From Peptoniphilus_E sp964345555 (GTDB taxonomy: Bacteria > Bacillota > Clostridia > Tissierellales > Peptoniphilaceae), in NCBI GenBank assembly GCA_964345555.1, contig CAYFRD010000005.1, forward strand, positions 1 to 64,000: 64,000 nt of DNA, read 5' to 3'. Under the pieces are notes generated by a model. That model was not told the DNA's origin. It ran no database searches and worked only from the letters and a program-made list of their open reading frames with translations. A program made the translations under genes and the position numbers. This document shows positions 27,007 through 35,811 of the stretch, in pieces (position 1 is the first letter of the stretch; each line of letters starts with the position of its first letter).

Positions 27007-28183
27007 AAATATTTTATTAGGGATAACCGGAGGCATAGCGGCTTATAAATCGCCTGCCATAGCCAGTATACTCAGAAAAAAACAGGCAAATGTCAAAACC
27101 ATAATGACACCTGCAGCCTGTGAATTTATTACGCCCTTGACCATGCAGACCATGACATCCAATGTGGTGCACGTGGATATGTTCAACCAACTCATGGACA
27201 TGGATGTGGAGCATGTGGAGTTGGCAAAGTGGGCGGATATCATAGTGGTAGCACCCGCCACGGCAAACACTATTGCAAAACTTGCAAACGGAATCTGCGA
27301 CAATTTGATTACTACAGTTTTAATGGCGAGCAGATCCAAGATACTTTTAGCACCTGCAATGAACACATATATGCTTAAAAGTGCTGCGAATATGTACAAT
27401 ATGGATATTCTCAAGAGCAGAGGAATTAAAATTCTGAGCACTCAATCGGATCTTTTAGCTTGTAATGACGTCGGAGAGGGTAAAATGCTGGAACCGACTC
27501 AAATTGTAGAAGCAATTGAAAGAGAACTGACAGAAAAAGACCTGTCGGGGAAGAAAATAGTTGTAACTGCCGGACCGACTGTTGAAGCAATAGATCCTGT
27601 GAGATTTTTGTCCAATCATTCCAGCGGCAAAATGGGTTATGCTCTTGCAAAAAGAGCAAAGTACAGAGGAGCGGAAGTAACTCTCATATCGGGACCTACG
27701 AGCATAACACCGCCTGATGTGGATAATTTCATCAGAATCACCAGCACCCGAGATATGTTTGAAGCGGTGAAGGTTAATTTTGACAAATGCGATGTGCTTA
27801 TAAAAGCTGCAGCTCCTGCAGATTTCAGACCAAAAAACACATCTGAAGAAAAAATAAAAAAAGAAAAGAATGCATTAAATACCATAGAATTGGAAGAAAA
27901 TCCGGACATAGCCAAGTACTTCGGCTCAATTAAAAAAGCTCAAATAATAGTCGGATTTGCAGCTGAAAGCATAGACGAAATTGAACACGGTCTTGAAAAG
28001 CTCAAGAAGAAAAATTTCGATATCATAGTCATCAACAACATAAAGCAAGAGGGAGCCGGATTTAAAAGCGATACAAATATAGCAAGCATTGTAGACAGGA
28101 ATAAAAATGTTGAAAAACTACAAAAGATGGACAAGGAAGAGCTTGCAGACATAATTTTGAATAAAGTTGTAAATTTATTATAA
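26993..28183 (+). CDS. coaBC: bifunctional phosphopantothenoylcysteine decarboxylase/synthetase CoaBC
   Basis: 396 residues. The N-terminal flavoprotein (CoaC, about 1-180) has GGIAAYKSP, the HVELAKWADIIVVAPATAN active-site segment and PAMNTYML. The C-terminal synthetase (CoaB) begins KIVVTAGPTVEAIDPVRFLSNHSSGKMG. It makes 4'-phosphopantetheine from 4'-phosphopantothenate and cysteine in coenzyme A synthesis. The start overlaps the rpoZ end. A terminator follows directly. Confidence 0.95.
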   Translation: MLKDKNILLGITGGIAAYKSPAIASILRKKQANVKTIMTPAACEFITPLTMQTMTSNVVHVDMFNQLMDMDVEHVELAKWADIIVVAPATANTIAKLANGICDNLITTVLMASRSKILLAPAMNTYMLKSAANMYNMDILKSRGIKILSTQSDLLACNDVGEGKMLEPTQIVEAIERELTEKDLSGKKIVVTAGPTVEAIDPVRFLSNHSSGKMGYALAKRAKYRGAEVTLISGPTSITPPDVDNFIRITSTRDMFEAVKVNFDKCDVLIKAAAPADFRPKNTSEEKIKKEKNALNTIELEENPDIAKYFGSIKKAQIIVGFAAESIDEIEHGLEKLKKKNFDIIVINNIKQEGAGFKSDTNIASIVDRNKNVEKLQKMDKEELADIILNKVVNLL

Positions 28184-28207
28184 AACAAGATTTTTATCTT
28201 GTTTTTT
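28182..28207 (+). terminator. Rho-independent terminator after coaBC
   Basis: AAAACAAGAT (28182-28191), a short T loop, then ATCTTGTTTT (28196-28205) with two further T's. It overlaps the coaBC stop. A 6-bp inverted repeat (GCTTAT 28208-28213, ATAAGC 28219-28224) overlaps a TATAAT-like -10 sequence just downstream. Confidence 0.8.
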
Positions 28208-28255
28208 GCTTATAATCCATAAGCAAATAATCAGATCGCATAATTCGGTGATAAA

Positions 28256-30637
28256 ATGAAGTATGTAAAGGTATTTATAGAAAACAGCATATCTAAAATA
28301 GGAAATTTATATACCTATAAATCGGAGGACTCCATGAATTTGAAGCTTGGAGTCCGTGTTGTCGTGCCCTTCGGCAAGGGCAATAGACATGAAATTGCTG
28401 TAGTTGTGGGTATTTCGGACTATATTCAAGACAATAGTTATGAGATAAAAAATGTAGTTGAAATCATAGACTTTGAACCCATAGTAACAGAAGACTTAAT
28501 TCAACTGGGATTTTGGATGTCTAAAAAATACCTTACGCCAATATCTCAAAGTTTTTCACCCATACTCCCTCCCGGAGATATGAGAAAAATAAACAGAAAA
28601 ATTAAAATTTTAAAGCAAGATTTAACTGCTGAAGAGGAGAAGATTTTAAAACCGATCATAGAAAACAACTGTTCATTGGAAAGTTTCCAAAAAGATGAAA
28701 ATTTCAAAGATTCTATCAGAAAATTGATAAAGGGTAAAGTCATTAAGTTGGATTTTGAAATCATTACAATCGGCGGAGGAAAATTCCAAAACTTTGTCAA
28801 GATAAAAGAGGATTATATCAGAGTTATTTCTGAAAACCGGCTTAAACTATCGGAGAAACAGTTACTTGTAATAGAATATTTATCGGATAAAAAAGAAGTT
28901 AAATTGTCAGATATGTTGAGAGATTTACAAATTTCCGATTCGCCGGTAAAAACACTTGAATCCAAGGGTTTATTATCCATATATAAATCCCGCATTGAAA
29001 GAAAAACCTATGACGGACAATATAAGGACAATTCTCACAACTTAAATATTGAACAGCTTCAAATATACAATTCAATTATAGAAGACGGTTCGGGAGTTTC
29101 ATTAATTCATGGACTTACAGGATCGGGAAAGACGGAGATATATCTGAAACTGGCAAAGGAAATAACATCCGGGGGAGGACAAGTCATAGTACTGCTGCCT
29201 GAGATAGGTCTAACTCCACAGATGATTGAAAGATTTAAGGGAGTTTTTAAGGATAGAGTTGCAGTTATGCACTCAAAGCTTTCCCCGGGGCAGCGATACG
29301 ATTCCTGGCAAAGGATAAAAAACGGTAATGTGGATATCGTCATTGGAGCCAGATCGGCAGTGTTTGCTCCCTTTGACAACTTGAAAATGATAATCGTCGA
29401 TGAAGAACATGACAGCTCCTACAGATTTCACAACGCTTTGAGATATGATGCCATAGATGTGGCAATCAAGAGAATGGAAATACTTTCGGGCAGGACGATT
29501 CTAGGATCCGCAACACCGGATGTATGTCACTACTATCTTGCAAAGACAGATAAATATAAATTATATGAATTGAAAAAACGTGCTGTGACGGGAGCAAGGC
29601 TTCCCAATACGAATGTAGTTGATATGAGAAATGAACTGGTTCAAGGCAATACTTCCATATTCAGCTCCATTCTGTCAAATCAAATTGACGAAAAACTCAA
29701 GAATAAAGAACAGATAATCCTATTTTTAAACAGAAGAGGTTTTTCAAATTTTGTATCCTGCAGATCCTGCGGATATGTGATCAAATGTGACAATTGTGAC
29801 ATATCAATGACCTATCACAGAGCTATGGATATATTGAGATGCCATTATTGCGGAAGCACAAAAAAACCTGTTACAGTATGTCCTAATTGTGGAAGCAAGT
29901 ATATAAGGCAATTCGGCATAGGCACGCAGAGAGTTGAACAAGAAGTACAAAAAAACTTTAAGCATGCTCGTGTTTTAAGAATGGACAGAGATACTATGTC
30001 TCAAAAAAATTCCTATGATGAAATTTATGAAAAAATGAAAAACCATGAAGTGGATATACTTGTGGGTACTCAAATGCTTGCAAAGGGATTGGATTTTGAT
30101 AATGTAACTCTTGTGGGAGTAATAGCTGCCGATCTGTCTCTTTTTATATCGGATTACAGAGCCAACGAAACCACGTTTCAACTGTTGACTCAAGTTTCAG
30201 GAAGAGCCGGAAGGGGTAAAAAAGAAGGAGAAGTTGTAATTCAATCCTATAATCCTGAAAACTATGCTGTGCTCTTTGCTAAAAAGTCCGATTATATTGG
30301 ATTCTATAATACTGAAATAGAAAACAGAAGAGAATTTAAATATCCTCCCTTTGTCAAGATGGTAAATATATACTTCATCTCGCAAGAGGAAAAGCACTTG
30401 GATCAACTAGCTCATTTGTTTTTAAAAGAGTTGGAAAAAGTTTTAAAAAATATTTATATAGAACACACGAGAATAATCAGTCTACCTAAGATAAAGAGGC
30501 AGTACAGAAATAAGTTCATCATAAAAGTACGACCCGGTGACTTGCAAGGTTTGACGGATAAAATAAGAGAAGTTATGCAATTAAATGAAAAAACATTTGA
30601 AAAATACAAAACATACATTGATGTAGAATTTATATAA
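28256..30637 (+). CDS. priA: primosomal replication restart helicase PriA
   Basis: 793 residues. The N-terminal 3'-DNA-binding domain (about 1-110) is followed by a superfamily 2 helicase core with Walker A GLTGSGKTE, DEEH and GSATPD. A cysteine-rich zinc module follows (CRSC, CDNC, CHYC, CPNC; eight Cys in four pairs), then LAKGLDFDNVTLVGVIAAD and QVSGRAGR. PriA reloads the replisome at repaired forks. GGTGATAA precedes ATG 28256. It is the first gene after a terminator, so it probably has its own promoter. Confidence 0.95.
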   Translation: MKYVKVFIENSISKIGNLYTYKSEDSMNLKLGVRVVVPFGKGNRHEIAVVVGISDYIQDNSYEIKNVVEIIDFEPIVTEDLIQLGFWMSKKYLTPISQSFSPILPPGDMRKINRKIKILKQDLTAEEEKILKPIIENNCSLESFQKDENFKDSIRKLIKGKVIKLDFEIITIGGGKFQNFVKIKEDYIRVISENRLKLSEKQLLVIEYLSDKKEVKLSDMLRDLQISDSPVKTLESKGLLSIYKSRIERKTYDGQYKDNSHNLNIEQLQIYNSIIEDGSGVSLIHGLTGSGKTEIYLKLAKEITSGGGQVIVLLPEIGLTPQMIERFKGVFKDRVAVMHSKLSPGQRYDSWQRIKNGNVDIVIGARSAVFAPFDNLKMIIVDEEHDSSYRFHNALRYDAIDVAIKRMEILSGRTILGSATPDVCHYYLAKTDKYKLYELKKRAVTGARLPNTNVVDMRNELVQGNTSIFSSILSNQIDEKLKNKEQIILFLNRRGFSNFVSCRSCGYVIKCDNCDISMTYHRAMDILRCHYCGSTKKPVTVCPNCGSKYIRQFGIGTQRVEQEVQKNFKHARVLRMDRDTMSQKNSYDEIYEKMKNHEVDILVGTQMLAKGLDFDNVTLVGVIAADLSLFISDYRANETTFQLLTQVSGRAGRGKKEGEVVIQSYNPENYAVLFAKKSDYIGFYNTEIENRREFKYPPFVKMVNIYFISQEEKHLDQLAHLFLKELEKVLKNIYIEHTRIISLPKIKRQYRNKFIIKVRPGDLQGLTDKIREVMQLNEKTFEKYKTYIDVEFI

Positions 30638-30648
30638 AGGTGATGAAA

Positions 30649-31125
30649 TTGGCATTAAGAACCATTAGAACGGACGAAGACCCCATATTGAGAAAAAAAT
30701 CCAGAACGGTGGAAAAATTTGACGATAGACTTAAAACATTGATTGAAGATATGTACGAAACCATGGATAACGCACAAGGTGTGGGACTTGCCGCTCCTCA
30801 AATAGGAATTTTAAAAAGATTGATAGTAATAGACGACAATGAACAGACGAGGACCGCACTTATCAATCCGGAGATAGTTGAAAAAGACGGTTCGGAAGTA
30901 TCCTACGAAGCATGTCTTTCAGTGCCTGAAAAGCAGGGCGAGGTAGAGAGAGCCACACACATAGTAGTCGATTATGTAGATGCCGACAACAACAAAAAGC
31001 AACTGGAAGCTAAAGATATGTTGGCGAGAATACTCCAACACGAAATAGACCATTTAAACGGTGTGCTCTACACCGACATTGCAAAAAGCGTATATGTGGT
31101 TACCGATAAAGAGAAAGAGGAATAA
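30649..31125 (+). CDS. def: peptide deformylase
   Basis: 158 residues from TTG 30649, chosen because AAGGTG (30637-30642) is correctly spaced and the protein then opens MALRTIRTDEDPILRK, like other deformylases; GTG 30640 and ATG 30643 overlap the ribosome site. Motifs: GVGLAAPQIG, EACLS (Cys metal ligand; Ala replaces the commonest Gly of EGCLS) and HEIDH (two His ligands and catalytic Glu). It removes the N-formyl group from nascent proteins; its partner gene fmt is 2 nt downstream. Confidence 0.93.
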   Translation: MALRTIRTDEDPILRKKSRTVEKFDDRLKTLIEDMYETMDNAQGVGLAAPQIGILKRLIVIDDNEQTRTALINPEIVEKDGSEVSYEACLSVPEKQGEVERATHIVVDYVDADNNKKQLEAKDMLARILQHEIDHLNGVLYTDIAKSVYVVTDKEKEE

Positions 31126-31127
31126 AA

Positions 31128-32048
31128 TTGAAAATAATATATATGTCCTCTTCCGGATTCGGCATAAGACCACTTGAGAAGCTGTGTGAAAAATATGATG
31201 TTTCCGTGGTTACAGGCGAGGATAAGGCACGAGGACGAGGAAAAAAATTAAAACCCACAATTATCAAAGAGAGGGCTGAAGAATTAGGACTTGAAATTTT
31301 TCAGCCTGATGATATAAATTCCGAAAGTTCTATTGAATACTTGAAATCCTTAGAGGCGGATCTGTTCGTCGTGGTTTCCTTCGGAGCATTGTTGAAGAAA
31401 AAAGTATTGGAAATTCCAAAATACTATTGCTTGAATATACATCCCTCCCTGCTGCCCAAGTTAAGAGGAGCCGCACCCGTAAACAGAGCCATATTAAATG
31501 GAGATGACAAGACAGGCGTATGTATAATGAAAATGGACGAAGGTCTGGACAGCGGAGATGTGGCAGCTGTGCAAGAGGTGGACATAGCAGGGCGAAATGC
31601 AGATGAATTGGCAGACTGCTTGAGCGAAACAGGTGCAGATTTAATTCTGCAAGTAATAGAGGATTTGGAAAAGGGTGAAATAGAATTCACAGCACAAAGA
31701 GATGACTACACCTATGCGGAAAAAATTGACAAAAGCGAAGGATACATAGACTTCAACACATGGTCATCTGAAGATATATTCAGAATATTGAGAGCCATGC
31801 CCACAAGGTATGCAATATCCACCACTTACAAAGGAGAGAGATTTAAAATTACACAAATAGAATTGCTCGGTGAAAAAACAGGAGGCAGACCCGGCGAAAT
31901 CGTAGACAACAACAAGAAACTAAAAATCGCCACCATTGACGGCAGTTTTTTAATAAAAAGACTTCAATTTCCCGGTAAAAAGGAGATGGATACAAAATCT
32001 TTCCTTGCGGGAAACAAATTAGAATTGGGAGAAATTTTAGGAGGATGA
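31128..32048 (+). CDS. fmt: methionyl-tRNA formyltransferase
   Basis: 306 residues from TTG 31128, with AGAGG 7 nt before it. Formylates initiator Met-tRNA using 10-formyl-THF. Signatures: LNIHPSLLPKLRGAAPVNRA (catalytic Asn/His region), DEGLDSGDV and the C-terminal tRNA-binding beta-barrel (ARPGEI-like GGRPGEIVDN). The N-terminus is slightly unusual (YMSSSGFGIRPLEKLCEKYDV) but fits the family. def-fmt adjacency is almost universal. Confidence 0.94.
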   Translation: MKIIYMSSSGFGIRPLEKLCEKYDVSVVTGEDKARGRGKKLKPTIIKERAEELGLEIFQPDDINSESSIEYLKSLEADLFVVVSFGALLKKKVLEIPKYYCLNIHPSLLPKLRGAAPVNRAILNGDDKTGVCIMKMDEGLDSGDVAAVQEVDIAGRNADELADCLSETGADLILQVIEDLEKGEIEFTAQRDDYTYAEKIDKSEGYIDFNTWSSEDIFRILRAMPTRYAISTTYKGERFKITQIELLGEKTGGRPGEIVDNNKKLKIATIDGSFLIKRLQFPGKKEMDTKSFLAGNKLELGEILGG

Positions 32049-32049
32049 A

Positions 32050-32736
32050 ATGTACGGATATTACGGATATAGTTTAGATTATTTCATATATGTATTGCCT
32101 GCGGTTTTGCTGGCGATGTACGCACAGTATAAAATCAGTTCAGCCTATGGAAAATACAGTCAAGTTGATTCTAAAACAGGTATAAACGGTGCAGAAGCCG
32201 CTAAGATAATCATGGACAGAAACGATTTGAGGGATGTTGTGATAAAAATGATTCCGGGAAAACTATCGGATAATTACAATCCTCAAACCAGAGAACTTAA
32301 TTTGTCAAAAGAAGTATATCAAGGTACTTCAATAGCATCTTTAGCCATAGCCGCCCATGAAGTGGGACACGCTATTCAACACCAAAGGGAATATAAACCG
32401 CTAGTGTTGAGATCCCTTTTGGTTCCGGCTGCAAGCATAGGTTCAAATCTTGCCATGCTCTTTATATTGGCAGGACTGTTTTTCTCCAACTTTTTCCTAA
32501 AAGTGGGGATAGCATTGTTTTCCTTAGCCGTATTGTTCCAAATAATTACGCTGCCTGTTGAGTTCAATGCCAGCAAAAGAGCTCAAGAACAGTTGGCGAT
32601 GGGAATTCTTTCAGAAGAACAATTGGAAGGCTCAAAGAGCGTATTATCTGCAGCTGCATTAACCTATGTGGCATCGACCTTAGTTGCAATCGGACAACTT
32701 TTGAGATTGTTGTCCCTATCAAGGCGAAGAGATTAA
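32050..32736 (+). CDS. membrane zinc metallopeptidase (YugP-like)
   Basis: 228 residues with an N-terminal membrane segment and two to three further hydrophobic segments. The zinc motif HEVGH (from His103) lies in AAHEVGHAIQHQ, and FNASKRAQEQL supplies the likely downstream Glu-containing ligand region. It matches the neutral zinc metallopeptidase family of B. subtilis YugP, whose substrate is not established. It is a standard neighbour of fmt and rsmB in Clostridia. GGAGG sits at the fmt 3' end. Confidence 0.85.
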   Translation: MYGYYGYSLDYFIYVLPAVLLAMYAQYKISSAYGKYSQVDSKTGINGAEAAKIIMDRNDLRDVVIKMIPGKLSDNYNPQTRELNLSKEVYQGTSIASLAIAAHEVGHAIQHQREYKPLVLRSLLVPAASIGSNLAMLFILAGLFFSNFFLKVGIALFSLAVLFQIITLPVEFNASKRAQEQLAMGILSEEQLEGSKSVLSAAALTYVASTLVAIGQLLRLLSLSRRRD

Positions 32737-32739
32737 TAT

Positions 32740-34053
32740 ATGAAAAATGCCAGAAAATCAGCGCTCTTGATTTTAAATAAGGTTTTAAATGAGGGCGCTT
32801 TTTTAAATGAAGAGTTAAATATCTTAAATAATGAAGATATTGACATAAAGGACAAAAATTTAATATCCAATCTGACAAAGGGAGTTCTTAAAAATAAACT
32901 TCTGTTGGATCACATAATTAGAAAACACTCCAAGATAAGACTCAAAAAAATTCACAATGTAATATTGATGATTCTCGAGATGGGTGCTTATCAAATACTT
33001 TTCACTGACAGAGTGCCGGACTATTCATCAATAAACGAATCGGTGAATTTAGCAAAGGAATTCGGAAACAGAGGTTCCACAGGTTTTGTAAATGCCCTAT
33101 TGAGAAACATATCCAAAAACAAAGAGGATATTTTAAAATCCGATTTTTATTTAAAGGAGTTTAAAAGCAAGAGTACTGCGGAATATCTATCGATAAAATA
33201 TTCTCATCCGTTGTTTTTTGTTGACTCACTTTTGAAAAATCACGATGAAAACTTCATAGAGGAACTATTGAGAGCGAACAATGAAGAAGCACCCTTTGAC
33301 ATAAGGGTAAACACCCAAAAAACAAGTGTAGATGAATTTATGGAAGAATTGGGCAAAGCTCAATATCAAGCGGAAAGAACTAAAATTTCAAAATACGCTC
33401 TCAGAGTAAAAAATCCTCAGGGAATATTCAATACTAAATTCTATAGGGAAGGGTATTTTTATGTTCAAGATGAGGGTTCTATTTTAGTATCGGAAATTTC
33501 AGAAGTGGGAGAGTGCAAAGACATGCTCGATCTGTGCGCTGCTCCCGGAGGTAAGAGTATAAATCTCTCCTTATTGTCCCCTTCTTCTGATATAATATCC
33601 TGTGACATATCTGATTACAAAGTGAATTTAATCAGAGAAAATATAAAGAGATTGGGACTAAAGAACGTATATCCGCGCAAAAATGATGCAACAAAATTAA
33701 AGCGAACATTCATAGACAAATTTGATTTTGTATTGGTTGATGTACCCTGTTCGGGATTGGGACTCTACAGAAGAAAACCGGAAATAAGATACAACAGAGA
33801 ATACAATGATATAAAAGCCCTACAGGGAATCCAAAGGCAAATACTGGCAAACGCCCTTAAATATTTAAGACCTGAGGGTCAACTGACTTACTCCACATGC
33901 ACGCTTAGTGAAGAAGAAAACGAATATGTAGTAAATAGCCTGATAAATGATAAATTTGAAATTATAAAAACTGACGGAGAAGATTTCAAGAGATATTATC
34001 CCAATGCAGATGACACTGACGGTTTTACGATTTGTAGAATAAAAAGGAAGTAG
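32740..34053 (+). CDS. rsmB: 16S rRNA (cytosine967-C5) methyltransferase RsmB
   Basis: 437 residues. An N-terminal NusB-like RNA-binding domain (about 1-140) precedes a Rossmann methyltransferase: SAM loop DLCAAPGGKS, the DVPCSGLG motif and the catalytic-Cys motif TYSTCTLSEEEN. It methylates C967 of 16S rRNA. The ATG is 4 nt after the protease gene; no strong ribosome site is visible, so translation may be coupled. Confidence 0.93.
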   Translation: MKNARKSALLILNKVLNEGAFLNEELNILNNEDIDIKDKNLISNLTKGVLKNKLLLDHIIRKHSKIRLKKIHNVILMILEMGAYQILFTDRVPDYSSINESVNLAKEFGNRGSTGFVNALLRNISKNKEDILKSDFYLKEFKSKSTAEYLSIKYSHPLFFVDSLLKNHDENFIEELLRANNEEAPFDIRVNTQKTSVDEFMEELGKAQYQAERTKISKYALRVKNPQGIFNTKFYREGYFYVQDEGSILVSEISEVGECKDMLDLCAAPGGKSINLSLLSPSSDIISCDISDYKVNLIRENIKRLGLKNVYPRKNDATKLKRTFIDKFDFVLVDVPCSGLGLYRRKPEIRYNREYNDIKALQGIQRQILANALKYLRPEGQLTYSTCTLSEEENEYVVNSLINDKFEIIKTDGEDFKRYYPNADDTDGFTICRIKRK

Positions 34054-34055
34054 AA

Positions 34056-35108
34056 ATGCAATTAAACTCCTGCAACTTAGATGAATTAAAGGAATTAGTC
34101 CAAAAATACGGACATAAAAGCTTCAGAGGAAATCAACTTTATACATTTTTTCATTCAAGCAAGCGAAGAGATATAGAAAACTCCAATCTGCCCAAGGAAC
34201 TGATCGGAGAATTGATAAAAAATGAAGAGATCGCTCATGTGGATATTTTAAAGGACTACAGCTCACAACTGGATGAAACGAAAAAACTTCTCTATGTGCT
34301 TGATGATGAAAATATAATTGAAGGCACCCTTATGAAGTACAAGTATGGTAACTCCCTTTGCATATCCACACAAGTTGGTTGCAGAATGGGCTGTGTTTTT
34401 TGTGCTTCCACCAAGGCCGGACTGGTGAGAAATTTGACCGCCGCCGAGATGGCTTCACAAGTTTATGTAACTGAAAATAAATACTCAATTAAAATATCAA
34501 ATATAATTTTAATGGGCAGCGGAGAGCCTCTGGACAATTATGAAAATGTAATGAGGTTTTTAAAGATCATTCACAGCCGAGAAGGCAAAAACTTAAGCTA
34601 CAGAAATATAACTCTATCCACCTGCGGAATTGCTGAAAATATATATAAATTTGCCGATGAAGAACTGCCTGTGACATTGGCGCTTTCTCTTCACAACACC
34701 GACAATAAGAACAGAAGTGAACTTATGCCTATAAATAGAAAATACAGCATTGAAGAAGCGTTGACAGCATGCAAATACTATACGGAACAGACAAATACAA
34801 GACTTACGGTTGAATACACCTTGATAAAGGGAGTAAACGACCTGAAAAAAAACGCTCAAGAGTTAAAGAGATTACTTAGAGGTATAAACAGCCACATAAA
34901 TTTAATTCCTTTAAATCCCATTAAAGAATACACCGAATACAGACCTGCCAATAACGAAATAGAACATTTCAGAAAAAAACTTGAAGACATGGGATTAAAT
35001 GTTACAATTAGAAGAGAGCTGGGAGCTGATATAAATGCTTCCTGCGGTCAATTAAGACGAAATTACAAGGAGGGTAACAGTGATAAAATTCATAGCCCTA
35101 AGCAATAA
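34056..35108 (+). CDS. rlmN: 23S rRNA/tRNA adenine-C2 methyltransferase RlmN
   Basis: 350 residues. Radical-SAM enzyme that methylates A2503 of 23S rRNA and A37 of some tRNAs. The 4Fe-4S motif CRMGCVFC is near residue 110; GSGEPLDNYENV, STCGI and the C-terminal catalytic SCGQLR Cys are present. The last 14 or so residues after SCGQLR are a tail lying in the overlap with the PP2C gene (29 nt). Part of the rsmB-rlmN-PP2C-kinase run. Confidence 0.95.
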   Translation: MQLNSCNLDELKELVQKYGHKSFRGNQLYTFFHSSKRRDIENSNLPKELIGELIKNEEIAHVDILKDYSSQLDETKKLLYVLDDENIIEGTLMKYKYGNSLCISTQVGCRMGCVFCASTKAGLVRNLTAAEMASQVYVTENKYSIKISNIILMGSGEPLDNYENVMRFLKIIHSREGKNLSYRNITLSTCGIAENIYKFADEELPVTLALSLHNTDNKNRSELMPINRKYSIEEALTACKYYTEQTNTRLTVEYTLIKGVNDLKKNAQELKRLLRGINSHINLIPLNPIKEYTEYRPANNEIEHFRKKLEDMGLNVTIRRELGADINASCGQLRRNYKEGNSDKIHSPKQ

Positions 35109-35799
35109 GGGATTAGTCAGAGAGAACAACGAAGACTCCTTTATTGTCGATGAAAAAAATCTTGCATTTTTTATAATTGCCGATGGAATGGGAGGCCACA
35201 AAGCCGGTGAAATCGCAAGCCAAAAGGCAGTTTCAATTTTAAGAGAAGATTTATTAAACACGGAAATAAATTCAGAAGAAGATCTTGTGTCCATATTGGT
35301 CAGCTCCGTAAAGGAAGCCAATGAAGAAATCTACAATCTGTCCAGGGGAAACTTGAAGTACAGAGGAATGGGCACGACTCTTTCACTTATATACATATTT
35401 GAAGACAATGTTTTCTATATAAATGTCGGCGACAGCAGAATTTATGAAATAAATGATCAATATATCAATCAGATCACGCAGGACGATTCTTTCGTCAATT
35501 ACCTGATTGAAATAGGTGAAATAAGCAAAGACGAAGCCGAATCACACCCTAAAAAGAACGTACTTACAAAGGCGTTGGGTACATCGGAAGATTTGGACAT
35601 TGAAGTCAATAAAATACCTTACAACAAAGAAAACAAATATCTGATATGTTCTGACGGACTCAGCAACATGGTTTCAAAGGATATGTTGTTCTCCATAATT
35701 AACGGAGAAAAAACTGAAGAAGTCGGAGAGAAACTCATTGACGAAGCACTTGTCAATGGGGGAATAGACAATATTACATTGATATTAATATACAGTTAG
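35080..35799 (+). CDS. PP2C-family serine/threonine phosphatase
   Basis: 239 residues from GTG 35080, preceded by AAGGAGGG. Metal-dependent protein phosphatase: NNEDSF, ADGMGGHKAGEIAS, YRGMGTTL, INVGDSRIYEI and the C-terminal DNITLILI. It is the partner of the PASTA kinase encoded 12 nt downstream and dephosphorylates its substrates (as PrpC/Stp1 do elsewhere). The gene begins inside the rlmN 3' end. Confidence 0.94.
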   Translation: MIKFIALSNKGLVRENNEDSFIVDEKNLAFFIIADGMGGHKAGEIASQKAVSILREDLLNTEINSEEDLVSILVSSVKEANEEIYNLSRGNLKYRGMGTTLSLIYIFEDNVFYINVGDSRIYEINDQYINQITQDDSFVNYLIEIGEISKDEAESHPKKNVLTKALGTSEDLDIEVNKIPYNKENKYLICSDGLSNMVSKDMLFSIINGEKTEEVGEKLIDEALVNGGIDNITLILIYS

Positions 35800-35811
35800 T
35801 AGGTGGAAAAT

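Noticed and set aside
28208..28224. Inverted repeat GCTTAT/ATAAGC before priA as an operator
   Set aside because: Only 6 bp per arm in AT-rich DNA and no partner regulator; mentioned with the terminator entry but not called as a site.
30880..30940. Inactive peptide deformylase because EGCLS reads EACLS
   Set aside because: The metal-binding Cys and the HEIDH motif are intact, and Gly-to-Ala at this position is tolerable; not treated as a defect.
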